Source: Microtetraspora glauca
Lineage (GTDB): Bacteria; Actinomycetota; Actinomycetes; Streptosporangiales; Streptosporangiaceae
Direction: 5' to 3'
DNA length: 64,000 nt
Assembly: GCA_001570385.1 (NCBI GenBank)
Contig: BBYL01000010.1
Coordinates: 186,001-250,000 of the forward strand
The notes beneath the pieces were generated by a model. It did not search any database and was not told the DNA's origin. It saw nothing but the letters and a program-made list of their open reading frames with translations. This document shows, piece by piece, positions 26,701 through 33,456 of this stretch; positions within the stretch are counted from its first letter, which is position 1; each line of letters starts with the position of its first letter. The translations under genes were made by a program, and so were the position numbers.

Positions 26701-29206
26701 GACCGGCCGAGGTGACCAGCCGTTCGGCCCGGCGTGCCCGCACGTCCAGCAACGTCTGCCTGCGCGAGGAGAACGCCTCGTAGACGTCTCCACGCCTGGC
26801 CGAGAGCTTCTCCACGAAGTCGTCGAAGTCCCCGAACCGGGACTCCAGGTCCTCCAGCCGGAGCAGCAGCCTCCCCATCTGCTCGTCGCAGCTCTCAGGC
26901 GTGTCGGCGAGCGCGAGCGCGGCGGTGACGGCCTGGCCGAGGAGGGCGAACTCCGCGGCGAACTCGGCTCTGCCCTCGGCCGCGAGCAGCTCACGCCGCC
27001 GCGCGGCGAGCGTCGCCCGCGCCCGGTTGATCCCGGCGAGCACCTCGGCGACGCGCTCCAGGATGCCGGTACGGACCGTCGCGTCGGCGATGTCGAGCCC
27101 GCCGACGACCTCGGTGAGGACCTCCAGGCCCTCGGTCTGTCCGGCCAGACGCTCGCCGACGGGTCCGGCCTCCGCGACGGTGCCGATCATCTGGGCGTCG
27201 GCGACGAGCCGGTCCACCTCGGCGTGGTATCCGGTGAACGCGTCGGCTCCCTGGAGGAAGTCGACCGCCCTCCGCGCGGCCGCACCGATCTCGGCCTCGA
27301 ACTCTGCGGCCAGCGCGTCCACCCGCTGGACGTCGACGTAGCGGACCTCCCGCAGGGTCGCGAGGCGGCCCTGCTCGCGCCGGAGCTCGGCCAGCTGCCC
27401 GACCCATTCGCCGGCGGCCCTCGGCGCCTCACCCCGCACCTGCCGTACCAGGACGGCGATCCGCTCCGCGGCCTCGTCCAGCGCCGCCGCGGCCTGGCCG
27501 GTGAGCGACTCGACCCGCTCGAACTCGTCGAGCACCTGCTCGGCGGTCCCCCGGACGGCTCCCACCGCGGACCGCAGATCGTGCTCGTCCAGCCAGTGGT
27601 ACTGGTCGGTGATCCGTACGCAGGCGGCGATGAGCCCCTCGAACACCGGCACCGACGGCGCCATCGCGTCGGCCATCCGGACGACGGACAGGCAGTCGGA
27701 GATCCCCCGCACCAGGTCGGCGTTGCCGATCCGCTCCAGCGGTCCCGTGCCCACCGGCCGGCCCGCCGCGTAGACGTCCGACACGTACGGCGTCTGCCAG
27801 ATCTGCATGAGGTGGACCCGGGTCGGCTCCTCGGGAACCGCCCGGCCCTGCTCGCCCGAGACCGGCGCCGGCATCCGGAAGTACACGAGCGTGCCGTCCT
27901 CGAAGAGCGAGTACCCGTGGCACGTGATCGGGTTGCTCACCTCCTTGCGGATCACGTTGTACGGCAGCAGCAGCGACCGGCCCTCGGCCCGCGCGTGGAA
28001 GACGTACAGCACGTCCTCCCCGTTGGGGGAGCGGATGACGCGCTCGAACTCCAGGTCGGCGACGTCGAGGTCGAACGTCTTCACGACGCCGGTGGTCAGG
28101 TGGTATCCGCCGGGGAAGATGATCCCCTGGTCCTCGGGAAGCCGCTGGCAGGCCTGCCCGATGCCGTCGAGGCGCTCCACGTTCCTGGTCCTGGTGTTGA
28201 ACACCAGGTACCGCCATTCCTTCTCGTTGTACGGCCGTACGCGCAGCAGGATCAGCGGCCCGACCCTGGCGTGGTGGACGTCCGCGTCGGCCAGACTCTG
28301 CAGCGGTTCCGCGACGGGTTCCCGGTAGATGCCCTCACCGGTCTCGGTGTTGTTCTCGATCTTGATGGTGAGGTCGCCGCCGACGGTCTCGACGAACAGC
28401 TCGTCGGCGATCGAGATGTGCGGGTGCCGGCCGAGAACGTGATCGTCCCGCGTGGTCTCGATCCACTCGAAGTCGTGCGACGGCGGGAACACGTGGTCGC
28501 GTTCGCCGCGATTATCCAGGTACTGGATCGTGCCGTCGTTCTCGACGCTCCACCGCAGGACCCGGACGTCCTGCGGTCCGGTCTGGAAGACGGCCAGCAG
28601 CCGCCCCTCCAGCTTCCGGAGCTGCAGCAGCCTGGTCTCGCTGTAGTAGCGGTACAGCTCGCCGAAGTCCCGTTCGAACTGCGGATCGTCGAACAACCCC
28701 GGGACCTCGTCGAACCGGAAGGTGTCACCTTCGCGGGTGAACCGGTGGAACGAGAACACGTCGCGGACGGTCGTCGCCGACTTCAGCCCGATGAACACGT
28801 TGTAGCCGAACAGCATGACCTCGCCCAGCGAGACGATGTCACGCGGCACGCAGTTGTTCTCGGTACGGACGCGGGCCGTGCCGAGCAGGCGGAAATCAGC
28901 GCCGCCGAAGACCTTCAGGCGCTGCGCGTTCAGCTCCTCGGCCCGGTGGAGCAGCTCCCTGGCCTGCTCGGTGAGCCGGGCCCGCAGCACCTCGTACGTA
29001 CTGGAGTCAAGCTCGGGCGGCGTACCCGCGACCTCGGCGGCCGAGCCGGCCGCGGGCCCGGTCACGGATGCCACCCGCCCGGCCGCCGCGTCGGTCGCGG
29101 GTCCGGTCGCCGCGTGTCCGGTCGGAGGTACGGGTCCGGTCACGGGTCCGGCCGCCGTATCGGTCGCGGGTCCGGTCACGGATTCAGTCACAACGGGGTC
29201 GGTCAC
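23780..29206 (-). CDS. Giant AAA ATPase of the DNA repair ATPase (DUF3686) type
   Basis: 1808 residues. The first 65 are Thr/Gly/Pro repeats. Residues about 70-560 form a beta-rich DUF3686-like domain (LNAQRLKVFGGADFRLLGTARVRTENNCVPRDIV, VGGDLTIKIENNTETGEGIYREPV). A long coiled-coil part (about 560-1000) follows, then a poly-Gly hinge near 1110 and a single AAA module with Walker A PPGYGKTT (about 1444) and Walker B NNVLLYLDDIQH (about 1504). Homologues are labelled DNA repair ATPase without experimental proof known to me. It is 58 bp downstream of the flotillin gene, so it is probably co-expressed. The GTG start is weakly supported; a later start near the ELDSSTYEVL segment is possible. Confidence 0.85.
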   Translation of the reverse strand: MTDPVVTESVTGPATDTAAGPVTGPVPPTGHAATGPATDAAAGRVASVTGPAAGSAAEVAGTPPELDSSTYEVLRARLTEQARELLHRAEELNAQRLKVFGGADFRLLGTARVRTENNCVPRDIVSLGEVMLFGYNVFIGLKSATTVRDVFSFHRFTREGDTFRFDEVPGLFDDPQFERDFGELYRYYSETRLLQLRKLEGRLLAVFQTGPQDVRVLRWSVENDGTIQYLDNRGERDHVFPPSHDFEWIETTRDDHVLGRHPHISIADELFVETVGGDLTIKIENNTETGEGIYREPVAEPLQSLADADVHHARVGPLILLRVRPYNEKEWRYLVFNTRTRNVERLDGIGQACQRLPEDQGIIFPGGYHLTTGVVKTFDLDVADLEFERVIRSPNGEDVLYVFHARAEGRSLLLPYNVIRKEVSNPITCHGYSLFEDGTLVYFRMPAPVSGEQGRAVPEEPTRVHLMQIWQTPYVSDVYAAGRPVGTGPLERIGNADLVRGISDCLSVVRMADAMAPSVPVFEGLIAACVRITDQYHWLDEHDLRSAVGAVRGTAEQVLDEFERVESLTGQAAAALDEAAERIAVLVRQVRGEAPRAAGEWVGQLAELRREQGRLATLREVRYVDVQRVDALAAEFEAEIGAAARRAVDFLQGADAFTGYHAEVDRLVADAQMIGTVAEAGPVGERLAGQTEGLEVLTEVVGGLDIADATVRTGILERVAEVLAGINRARATLAARRRELLAAEGRAEFAAEFALLGQAVTAALALADTPESCDEQMGRLLLRLEDLESRFGDFDDFVEKLSARRGDVYEAFSSRRQTLLDVRARRAERLVTSAGRILESVHRRAASLGSIDEVNTYFASDPMVAKLRSVAEELRSLGDQVRADELDGRVKAARLDAGRALRDRLDLYADGGETIRLGRHRFAVNTQQIDLTLVPMEGRMAFAITGTDYRSPVEEESFHRTRTFWDQVLVSESPEVYRAEHLATSILDLAESSSGDGLTLDALHAALADGGLLDIVRRVAETRYDEGYERGVHDHDAAAILGALLPLHAGAGLLRFPPAARAAAQLFWTFGTDEAQREAWTTRARSLARARSLFGYRTATPDARTTAEGDGGGGGGGGGGGGGVEVGRVEVGRDGAIGALRTELGSATAAFLRDRGLRLEDAELAGDYLFEELAGSHPGSAPRPGSASGSPASATSDRPGSAVGGHAGSAAGAHVGFTTGPLARLLLERFREALGGSAEDFDDEIRALGDDLAARHQLVVAWLTAFLGTSPDLSPRSALAGSPAAPVTGGAVRTGRAVTFAAADVRAGDLAEAVAVQLCDLPRHEPSAALTVTVDGLLGAHPRLAGRSLTLRLDEVLARTRRFRTERVPAYRAYQRQRGELLDRERARLRLEEYRPKVMSAFVRNRLLDEVYLPLVGDNLAKQLGAAGEGKRTDQMGLLLLISPPGYGKTTLMEYVASRLGLVFVKINGPALGHAVTSLDPADAPNATARQEIEKVSFALECGNNVLLYLDDIQHTSPELLQKFISLCDAQRRMEGVWNGGTRTYDLRGKRFAVCMAGNPYTESGRRFRVPDMLANRADVWNLGDVLSGRDDLFSLSYIENALTSNPVLAPLSTRDRADVELLVRLARGDADVRADQLTHPYPKVELDQIVAVLRRLSRVQQVVLAANQAYIASAAQADSSRTEPPFRLQGSYRNMNKLAERIVPVMNDAEIEALIDDHYVGEAQTLTSEAEANLLKLAELRGRMTTEQQRRWAEVKAGYLRAQALGGEEDNPVVRAVGAIGLLADRVGGIEQAIHRATESDRDGGIE
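25803..25877. repeat. Microsatellite and 15-bp repeat inside the giant ATPase gene
   Basis: A run of CCGCCA hexamers (about five to six copies) preceded by two copies of CGGCCCACCTCGACA. It codes for a poly-Gly tract and a VEVGR doublet between the coiled coil and the AAA module, so slippage would only change hinge length. Confidence 0.75.
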
Positions 29207-29264
29207 AGGGTTCCTCGGTGCCTCGTCTCAGCGTTCCGTCCCACCGCGCCTCACGCGCCTCGCG

Positions 29265-31340
29265 TCAGTGTTCGACCGAGTTGAGCGCCGCCACCGGCCG
29301 CTCCGCGACGCCGAGGCGCTGGGCCGTACTCAGCAGGTCCTGGAGCTTGTCCGTGTCCGGACCGCCCGCATTGATCAGCTTGAGCAGCAGCGCCGACAGC
29401 GTGAGATTCCGTACGTCGGCGGTGTCCAGCGAGCCGACGAGTCGCGCCAGGTCGGCGGGCAGGCTCGCCGACCCGTCCAGGTACGGTCCGGCCAGCGCCC
29501 GCGTCACGGCGGAGTTCTCGACGAAGCCGTCCACGCTCCTGCCCGCCGTGATCGCGTTCATCAGCCGGTCGAAGAAGACGGTGTCGCCGCCGACGATGTC
29601 GATGTCGGCCTTCTCCAGACCGGCCGCCAGCACGGTCGCCTGCGCGTCCGCGATCTCCCTCTGGACGTCGATGTTCCTGAGACGGATCTCCTTCTCGGCC
29701 TCCAGCCGGAGCCGGTACTCCTCGTGCCCGCGGCTCGCCTCGTCCAGGGCCGCCATGGCCTCGGCCTTCTCCTTGAGACCCTCCGCCTCCGCCTTCAACT
29801 TCTCGCCCACGGCGGCGGCAGCGGCGACGGCCTTCGCCTGCTCGCCCTCGGCCTCCGCCTTGAGCCGCTCCCCCACGGCCAGCGCGGCGGCCAGCCCCTT
29901 CTCGCGCTCCACGACGGCCTCGGCGCGGCCGACCTTCTCGATCGCCTCGGCGTCCCGCTCGCGTACCTGGACCTCGGCGAGGCCGACGGCGGCCGCCTCG
30001 GCCCGCAGTCCCTCGGCGAGGCGGATCTTGGCCTGGCTGTCGAGATCGGCCGCCTTCTGGCGAGCCTCGGCCAGGACGAGCTCCTCGCGCGCCTTGAACG
30101 CGGCGGCCTGCTCGGCGGCCTCGGCGGCCTTGATGTCCTTGACCAGGTTCTCCTGCGCCTCGGCCTCGGCCTGGATGATCAGCGCCTGGCGGACTCGCTC
30201 GGCCTCCTCCACGACGCGCAGGCGCTTGATGCTCTCCTCCTGCTCGGCGACCGTCTTCTCCACGGCGATCCGCTCCCGCGTCACCTCGGCGATCGCCCGC
30301 TTCTCGCCCTCGAGTTCCTTGTCCTTGGCGATGCGCGACAGCTCGGTCTCCCGCTCGCGCGCGATGACCTCCAGCAGGCGGTCCTTCTCGATCCGCTCGT
30401 TCTCGATGGCGATGACCCGCTCGCGGTTCTTCGTCGCCACCGCGATCTCCCGCTCACGGTTCTGGCGCTGGATGCCGAGCTGCTCCTCGGTCCGGATGTT
30501 GGCCCCTTCGGACTTGAGCCGCTCCTCCGCCTGCACGCGGGCGGTCTCGGCCTCCTCCCGTGCCCGTACGGTGTCGACCTCGCGCCGCTGCTTGGCCTCG
30601 GCGTCGGCCTGCCGCCGCTCCAGTTCGAGGATCGCCTCCCGCGCGTCCACGTTCTGGCGGGTGATCTCCTTCTCCTCGTTGCGCTGGTACTCGTTGGTAC
30701 GGACGTGCTCGATCGCCGTCAGCTCGGTGATCTTGCGGATGCCCTGGGCGTCGAGGATGTTGGCGGGATCGAGCTGAGCCAGCGGCGTCTGCTCCAGGAA
30801 GTCGATGGCGGCGTCCTCCAGGCTGTAGCCGTTGAGGTCGGTGCCGATCACCTGGATGATCTGGTCGCGGAACTCGTCACGCTTGGTGTAGAGATCGACG
30901 AAGTCGAGCTGCTTTCCGACGGTCTTGAGCGCCTCGGAGAACTTGGCGTTGAACAGCTCCTGCAGCGTCGCCTCGTCGCTGGCGCGCACCGTGCCGATGG
31001 CCTGGGCCACCTTGATGACGTCCTCGACGGTCTTGTTCACCCGCACGAAGAACGTGATCCGGATGTCGGCCCGGATGTTGTCGCGGCAGATCAGCCCTTC
31101 GTGGCCGGTCCGCGTGATCTCGATGGTCTTCACCGAGATGTCCATCACCTCGGCCTTGTGCAGAACGGGCAGTACGACGGCACCGGTGAAGGTCACGTCG
31201 ACGCGCCGCATCTTGGAGACGATCAACGCCATGCCCTGCTCGACCTTGCGGTAAAGGCGGCTGACGATGACGACCGCGCTGATGACGACAAGGAGGAGAA
31301 CGGCGAGAAGCACGCCCGTCCCGGTGCTGATCACGTCCAT
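29265..31340 (-). CDS. Flotillin / SPFH domain protein (YqiK-like)
   Basis: 691 residues. One N-terminal membrane helix (GVLLAVLLLVVISAVVIVS) anchors the protein, then an SPFH domain (EQGMALIVSKMRRVDVTFTGAVVLPVLHKAEVMDIS to EQTPLAQLDPANILDAQGI) and a very long Glu/Ala/Arg coiled coil (about 220-560), ending in a globular tail (VGGDTVFFDRLMNAITAGRSVDGF). Flotillins assemble ring-like cages on the membrane. The ATG at 31340 has AGGGGAT upstream and lies 13 bp after the NfeD-like gene, the same order as E. coli yqiJ-yqiK and B. subtilis yuaF-floT. Confidence 0.92.
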   Translation of the reverse strand: MDVISTGTGVLLAVLLLVVISAVVIVSRLYRKVEQGMALIVSKMRRVDVTFTGAVVLPVLHKAEVMDISVKTIEITRTGHEGLICRDNIRADIRITFFVRVNKTVEDVIKVAQAIGTVRASDEATLQELFNAKFSEALKTVGKQLDFVDLYTKRDEFRDQIIQVIGTDLNGYSLEDAAIDFLEQTPLAQLDPANILDAQGIRKITELTAIEHVRTNEYQRNEEKEITRQNVDAREAILELERRQADAEAKQRREVDTVRAREEAETARVQAEERLKSEGANIRTEEQLGIQRQNREREIAVATKNRERVIAIENERIEKDRLLEVIARERETELSRIAKDKELEGEKRAIAEVTRERIAVEKTVAEQEESIKRLRVVEEAERVRQALIIQAEAEAQENLVKDIKAAEAAEQAAAFKAREELVLAEARQKAADLDSQAKIRLAEGLRAEAAAVGLAEVQVRERDAEAIEKVGRAEAVVEREKGLAAALAVGERLKAEAEGEQAKAVAAAAAVGEKLKAEAEGLKEKAEAMAALDEASRGHEEYRLRLEAEKEIRLRNIDVQREIADAQATVLAAGLEKADIDIVGGDTVFFDRLMNAITAGRSVDGFVENSAVTRALAGPYLDGSASLPADLARLVGSLDTADVRNLTLSALLLKLINAGGPDTDKLQDLLSTAQRLGVAERPVAALNSVEH

Positions 31341-31353
31341 CGGAGATCCCCTG

Positions 31354-31914
31354 CTAGTGAAGGTCGTACGGCATGACCCAGAAGAACTCGCCCTCGGGGT
31401 CGTAATCGAAGATGAGAGCGGAGCTGCCGGCGCGGAGATCCTCGTCTCCGGTCTGGCGCACCTGGACGAGGGCAGAAGAGCCGTCGTCGGCGGTGACCTC
31501 GGCCTGGCCGAAGTCGGTCCCCACCCGCCCGGTGCGTATGACGCACATCCGGCCGACGAAATCGGCCCTGGACGGCGGCGCCACGGCGGGGAACATCGCG
31601 CGACTCGCCCGCGCCACCAGCCCGGCGCACAACCACCCGGCGAGCAGCGCGACCACGAGAACGGCGGCCCGTGCCGGCGTGCCCTCGACGAGCACCACAC
31701 CGACCAGGCTGACGAACCAGGCCACCACGAGCAGCAGCGAAAGCGCGACCGCGCCCGGCACTCCGCGCAGGCCGAGGCTGGTCAGGAAGTCATCCGACAG
31801 CTCCATGCCGAGGCCGCCGAGCAGAACGAGCACCCAGTAGACGATGACGACGACCAGCATGAAGCTGAACAGCACCGTCGGGAACTCCAGCACCGCATCG
31901 ACGAACCGCCCCAT
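31354..31914 (-). CDS. NfeD/YqiJ-like membrane protein with OB domain
   Basis: 186 residues. Three membrane helices (LFSFMLVVVIVYWVLVLL; ALSLLLVVAWFVSLVGVVLV; AAVLVVALLAGWLCAGLVA) are followed by a cytoplasmic OB-fold (FVGRMCVIRTGRVGTDFGQAEVTADDGSSALVQVRQ ... GSSALIFDYDPEGEFFWVMP). Such proteins partner flotillins: YqiJ in E. coli and YuaF in B. subtilis. The ATG at 31914 has GGGAG upstream. It is the first gene of the NfeD-flotillin-ATPase operon. Confidence 0.88.
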   Translation of the reverse strand: MGRFVDAVLEFPTVLFSFMLVVVIVYWVLVLLGGLGMELSDDFLTSLGLRGVPGAVALSLLLVVAWFVSLVGVVLVEGTPARAAVLVVALLAGWLCAGLVARASRAMFPAVAPPSRADFVGRMCVIRTGRVGTDFGQAEVTADDGSSALVQVRQTGDEDLRAGSSALIFDYDPEGEFFWVMPYDLH

Positions 31915-31952
31915 TGACTCCCACCGTTTATCTCGCCCCCTGAGACACATGC

Positions 31953-31981
31953 AGTATGGCGTAAAGTCGCAATAAAAGTCA
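31953..31981 (-). promoter_or_regulatory. Candidate promoter of the NfeD-flotillin-ATPase operon
   Basis: Minus-strand -35 TGACTT (31981-31976) and -10 CATACT (31958-31953) with 17-bp spacer, predicting a leader of about 32 nt with a GGGAG ribosome site. Confidence 0.35.
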
Positions 31982-31991
31982 GCATAAAGTC
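31962..31991. repeat. Three helically phased TAAAGTC repeats
   Basis: TAAAGTC, AAAAGTC and TAAAGTC at 31962-31968, 31974-31980 and 31985-31991, spaced 12 and 11 bp. They overlap the candidate promoter, so they are plausible activator or repressor sites. Confidence 0.5.
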
Positions 31992-32026
31992 GATGCGAAT
32001 AATGGGCACTTTCTGGGGTTTTGAGG

Positions 32027-32039
32027 CGTTGTTACAACG
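32027..32039. promoter_or_regulatory. Dyad upstream of the NfeD-flotillin operon
   Basis: CGTTG-TTA-CAACG, perfect 5-base arms, 113 bp before the NfeD-like start. Candidate operator. Confidence 0.3.
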
Positions 32040-32231
32040 GATCTCCAGAGGTCCCCGTGTGCCCCGGCCGCGAGTCACCGGCCCGCGAGCTCGTCGCCGA
32101 TGAGGCACGCTCGATGCCTTGACTCACCACCCGAGATCACTCCGCTGCTCCTTTGGGGCTCGCCTTGCCCCGGACCCTGGACGAGGACGGCCAGGCACCC
32201 GAAGTGCCCGCGGCTCCGGACCAGTCCCGGC

Positions 32232-33038
32232 TCAGCGGCGGGCACTCGCCAGCAATGCGGCGTGCGGAAGGACCAGCCGACCGTCCGCACCGAGGAATTC
32301 CTGGGACAGCACGTCGAAGTGCCGCCTGATCTCCACGCGGGTCTCTTCGGGCTGGCTCAGCAGGAGTTGGCCGATGAAGGCCACCCCGGCGGCGGCCCCG
32401 CTCCACCACTCCTCGGCGCCGGCCCGATGCTCCCAGCGCAGCGTTTCGCACGTCGCCTCGCGCAGTCTCGCCGAGGCCAGCAGTCCGGCCATGCCCTCGG
32501 GGTCGCGTGGGAAATCATCCTCGGCAGCGAGCGGAGGCAGATGTGCCGGCCGGGTCGCCCCTGCGGCCTCCACCGCCCGCCCGAGCAGTGCCTGGCCGGG
32601 AGGCGCGGGCACAGCCCAGATCGTCAGCGCGATCCGCCCTCCGGGCCGGACCACCCGGCGGAGTTCCGCCAAGGCGTCCTTTGGCCGTCCAACGTGATTG
32701 ATCACGAAGTTGCCGACCACCGCGTCGAACACACCGTCCTCAAAGGGAAGGTCAGGCAGGACAGCCGACAGGACCTCGGCGGAGGGGACAGCCCGTCCCG
32801 CCAACTCCACCATGCTCGGCTCGGCATCGACCGCGGTCACCTTCGCGCCCCGCTCGCACGCCGCCGCGGCCACCGTCCCCGTCCCAGTCCCAACATCGAG
32901 GACCCGGACGCCCTCCCGGACCGCCGCGGCGTCAAGCAACTGCGGCACGGGATGCGCACAGAGCTTCGCGAAGCTCCCCGCGAACGCGGCCGCTCGACCG
33001 GCCCATGCCCTGCGCTCATACTCATCGAAGGCCGTCAC
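32232..33038 (-). CDS. SAM-dependent methyltransferase (class I)
   Basis: 268 residues. The SAM-binding motif I is VLDVGTGTG (47-54), followed by VDAEPSMVELA, DAVVGNFVINHVGRPKDALAELRRVVRPGGRIALTIW, the standard order for Methyltransf_11/UbiE-like enzymes. The substrate is not evident. The GTG start has only a distant GGAGGG. It stands alone between the flotillin operon and a 418-bp gap. Confidence 0.88.
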   Translation of the reverse strand: MTAFDEYERRAWAGRAAAFAGSFAKLCAHPVPQLLDAAAVREGVRVLDVGTGTGTVAAAACERGAKVTAVDAEPSMVELAGRAVPSAEVLSAVLPDLPFEDGVFDAVVGNFVINHVGRPKDALAELRRVVRPGGRIALTIWAVPAPPGQALLGRAVEAAGATRPAHLPPLAAEDDFPRDPEGMAGLLASARLREATCETLRWEHRAGAEEWWSGAAAGVAFIGQLLLSQPEETRVEIRRHFDVLSQEFLGADGRLVLPHAALLASARR

Positions 33039-33456
33039 CTACGCTGATTTCCCTCCCGGACCAGCCGCAGTGATCAAGAACGTGGCCGGGTCAGGACCCT
33101 GGCGCACGGAACAGTTAGGCGGTCACGAGAGCTGCGGCCTGAGACTCATCGCTTCACGATCATCCCACGGCCCCTTTTGTACGCACCTTGGCCATGGACC
33201 GCTCGACCGGCCATAAAGCGCTACCCGCTCGAAGAGGCGTGCGAAGCGTGACGCCGATATCCACCCCTGGCCGATCTCCAGGTCGGCCACCAGTTCGACG
33301 TAGATGTCCGCCGCACCCACAGCCGATTCACGGACATGAATAAATAGGTCAATTGACCAGATACCTCCATCGAATCGCCTGTGGATAACTCGTCAGGCTC
33401 GCGGTTGTCCTATGCAATGATTCGCGTAGGCGTTCGAAACTCGATCGGGAGGTGGC
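33039..33456. other. Intergenic region before the DUF222-HNH gene
   Basis: No convincing gene in 418 bp. A minus-strand stretch around 33345-33165 reads as plausible protein (DIYVELVADLEIGQGWISASRFARLFERV) but has no good start and matches no family I know, so it may be a remnant. A perfect dyad (33347-33358) and a single DnaA-box-like TGTGGATAA (33380-33388) are present. Confidence 0.4.
33347..33358. promoter_or_regulatory. Perfect 12-bp palindrome GGTCAATTGACC
   Basis: Lies 98 bp before the DUF222-HNH start in an AT-rich stretch. Size and symmetry suit a GntR- or TetR-type operator; no cognate regulator is adjacent. Confidence 0.35.

Larger units (their letters stand above)
31915..32231. 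other. Promoter region of the NfeD-flotillin operon; otherwise empty
   Basis: About 320 bp with no gene. The left half is AT-rich and holds phased TAAAGTC repeats, a candidate promoter and a dyad; the right half is GC-rich with no features I can support. Confidence 0.5.

Noticed and set aside
26063..29284. Plus-strand open frame of over 1000 codons opposite the giant ATPase gene
   Set aside because: It is the antisense shadow of a high-GC gene: Arg/Gly/Pro/Val-rich, no domain, no ribosome site, and the minus strand carries clear homology.
33123..33320. Minus-strand short protein frame in the gap before the DUF222-HNH gene
   Set aside because: The peptide looks protein-like but has no ribosome site, no recognised family and a weak start; kept only as a possible remnant.
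33380..33388. DnaA box as evidence for a replication origin
   Set aside because: Only one box; no dnaA, dnaN, gyrase or further boxes nearby.
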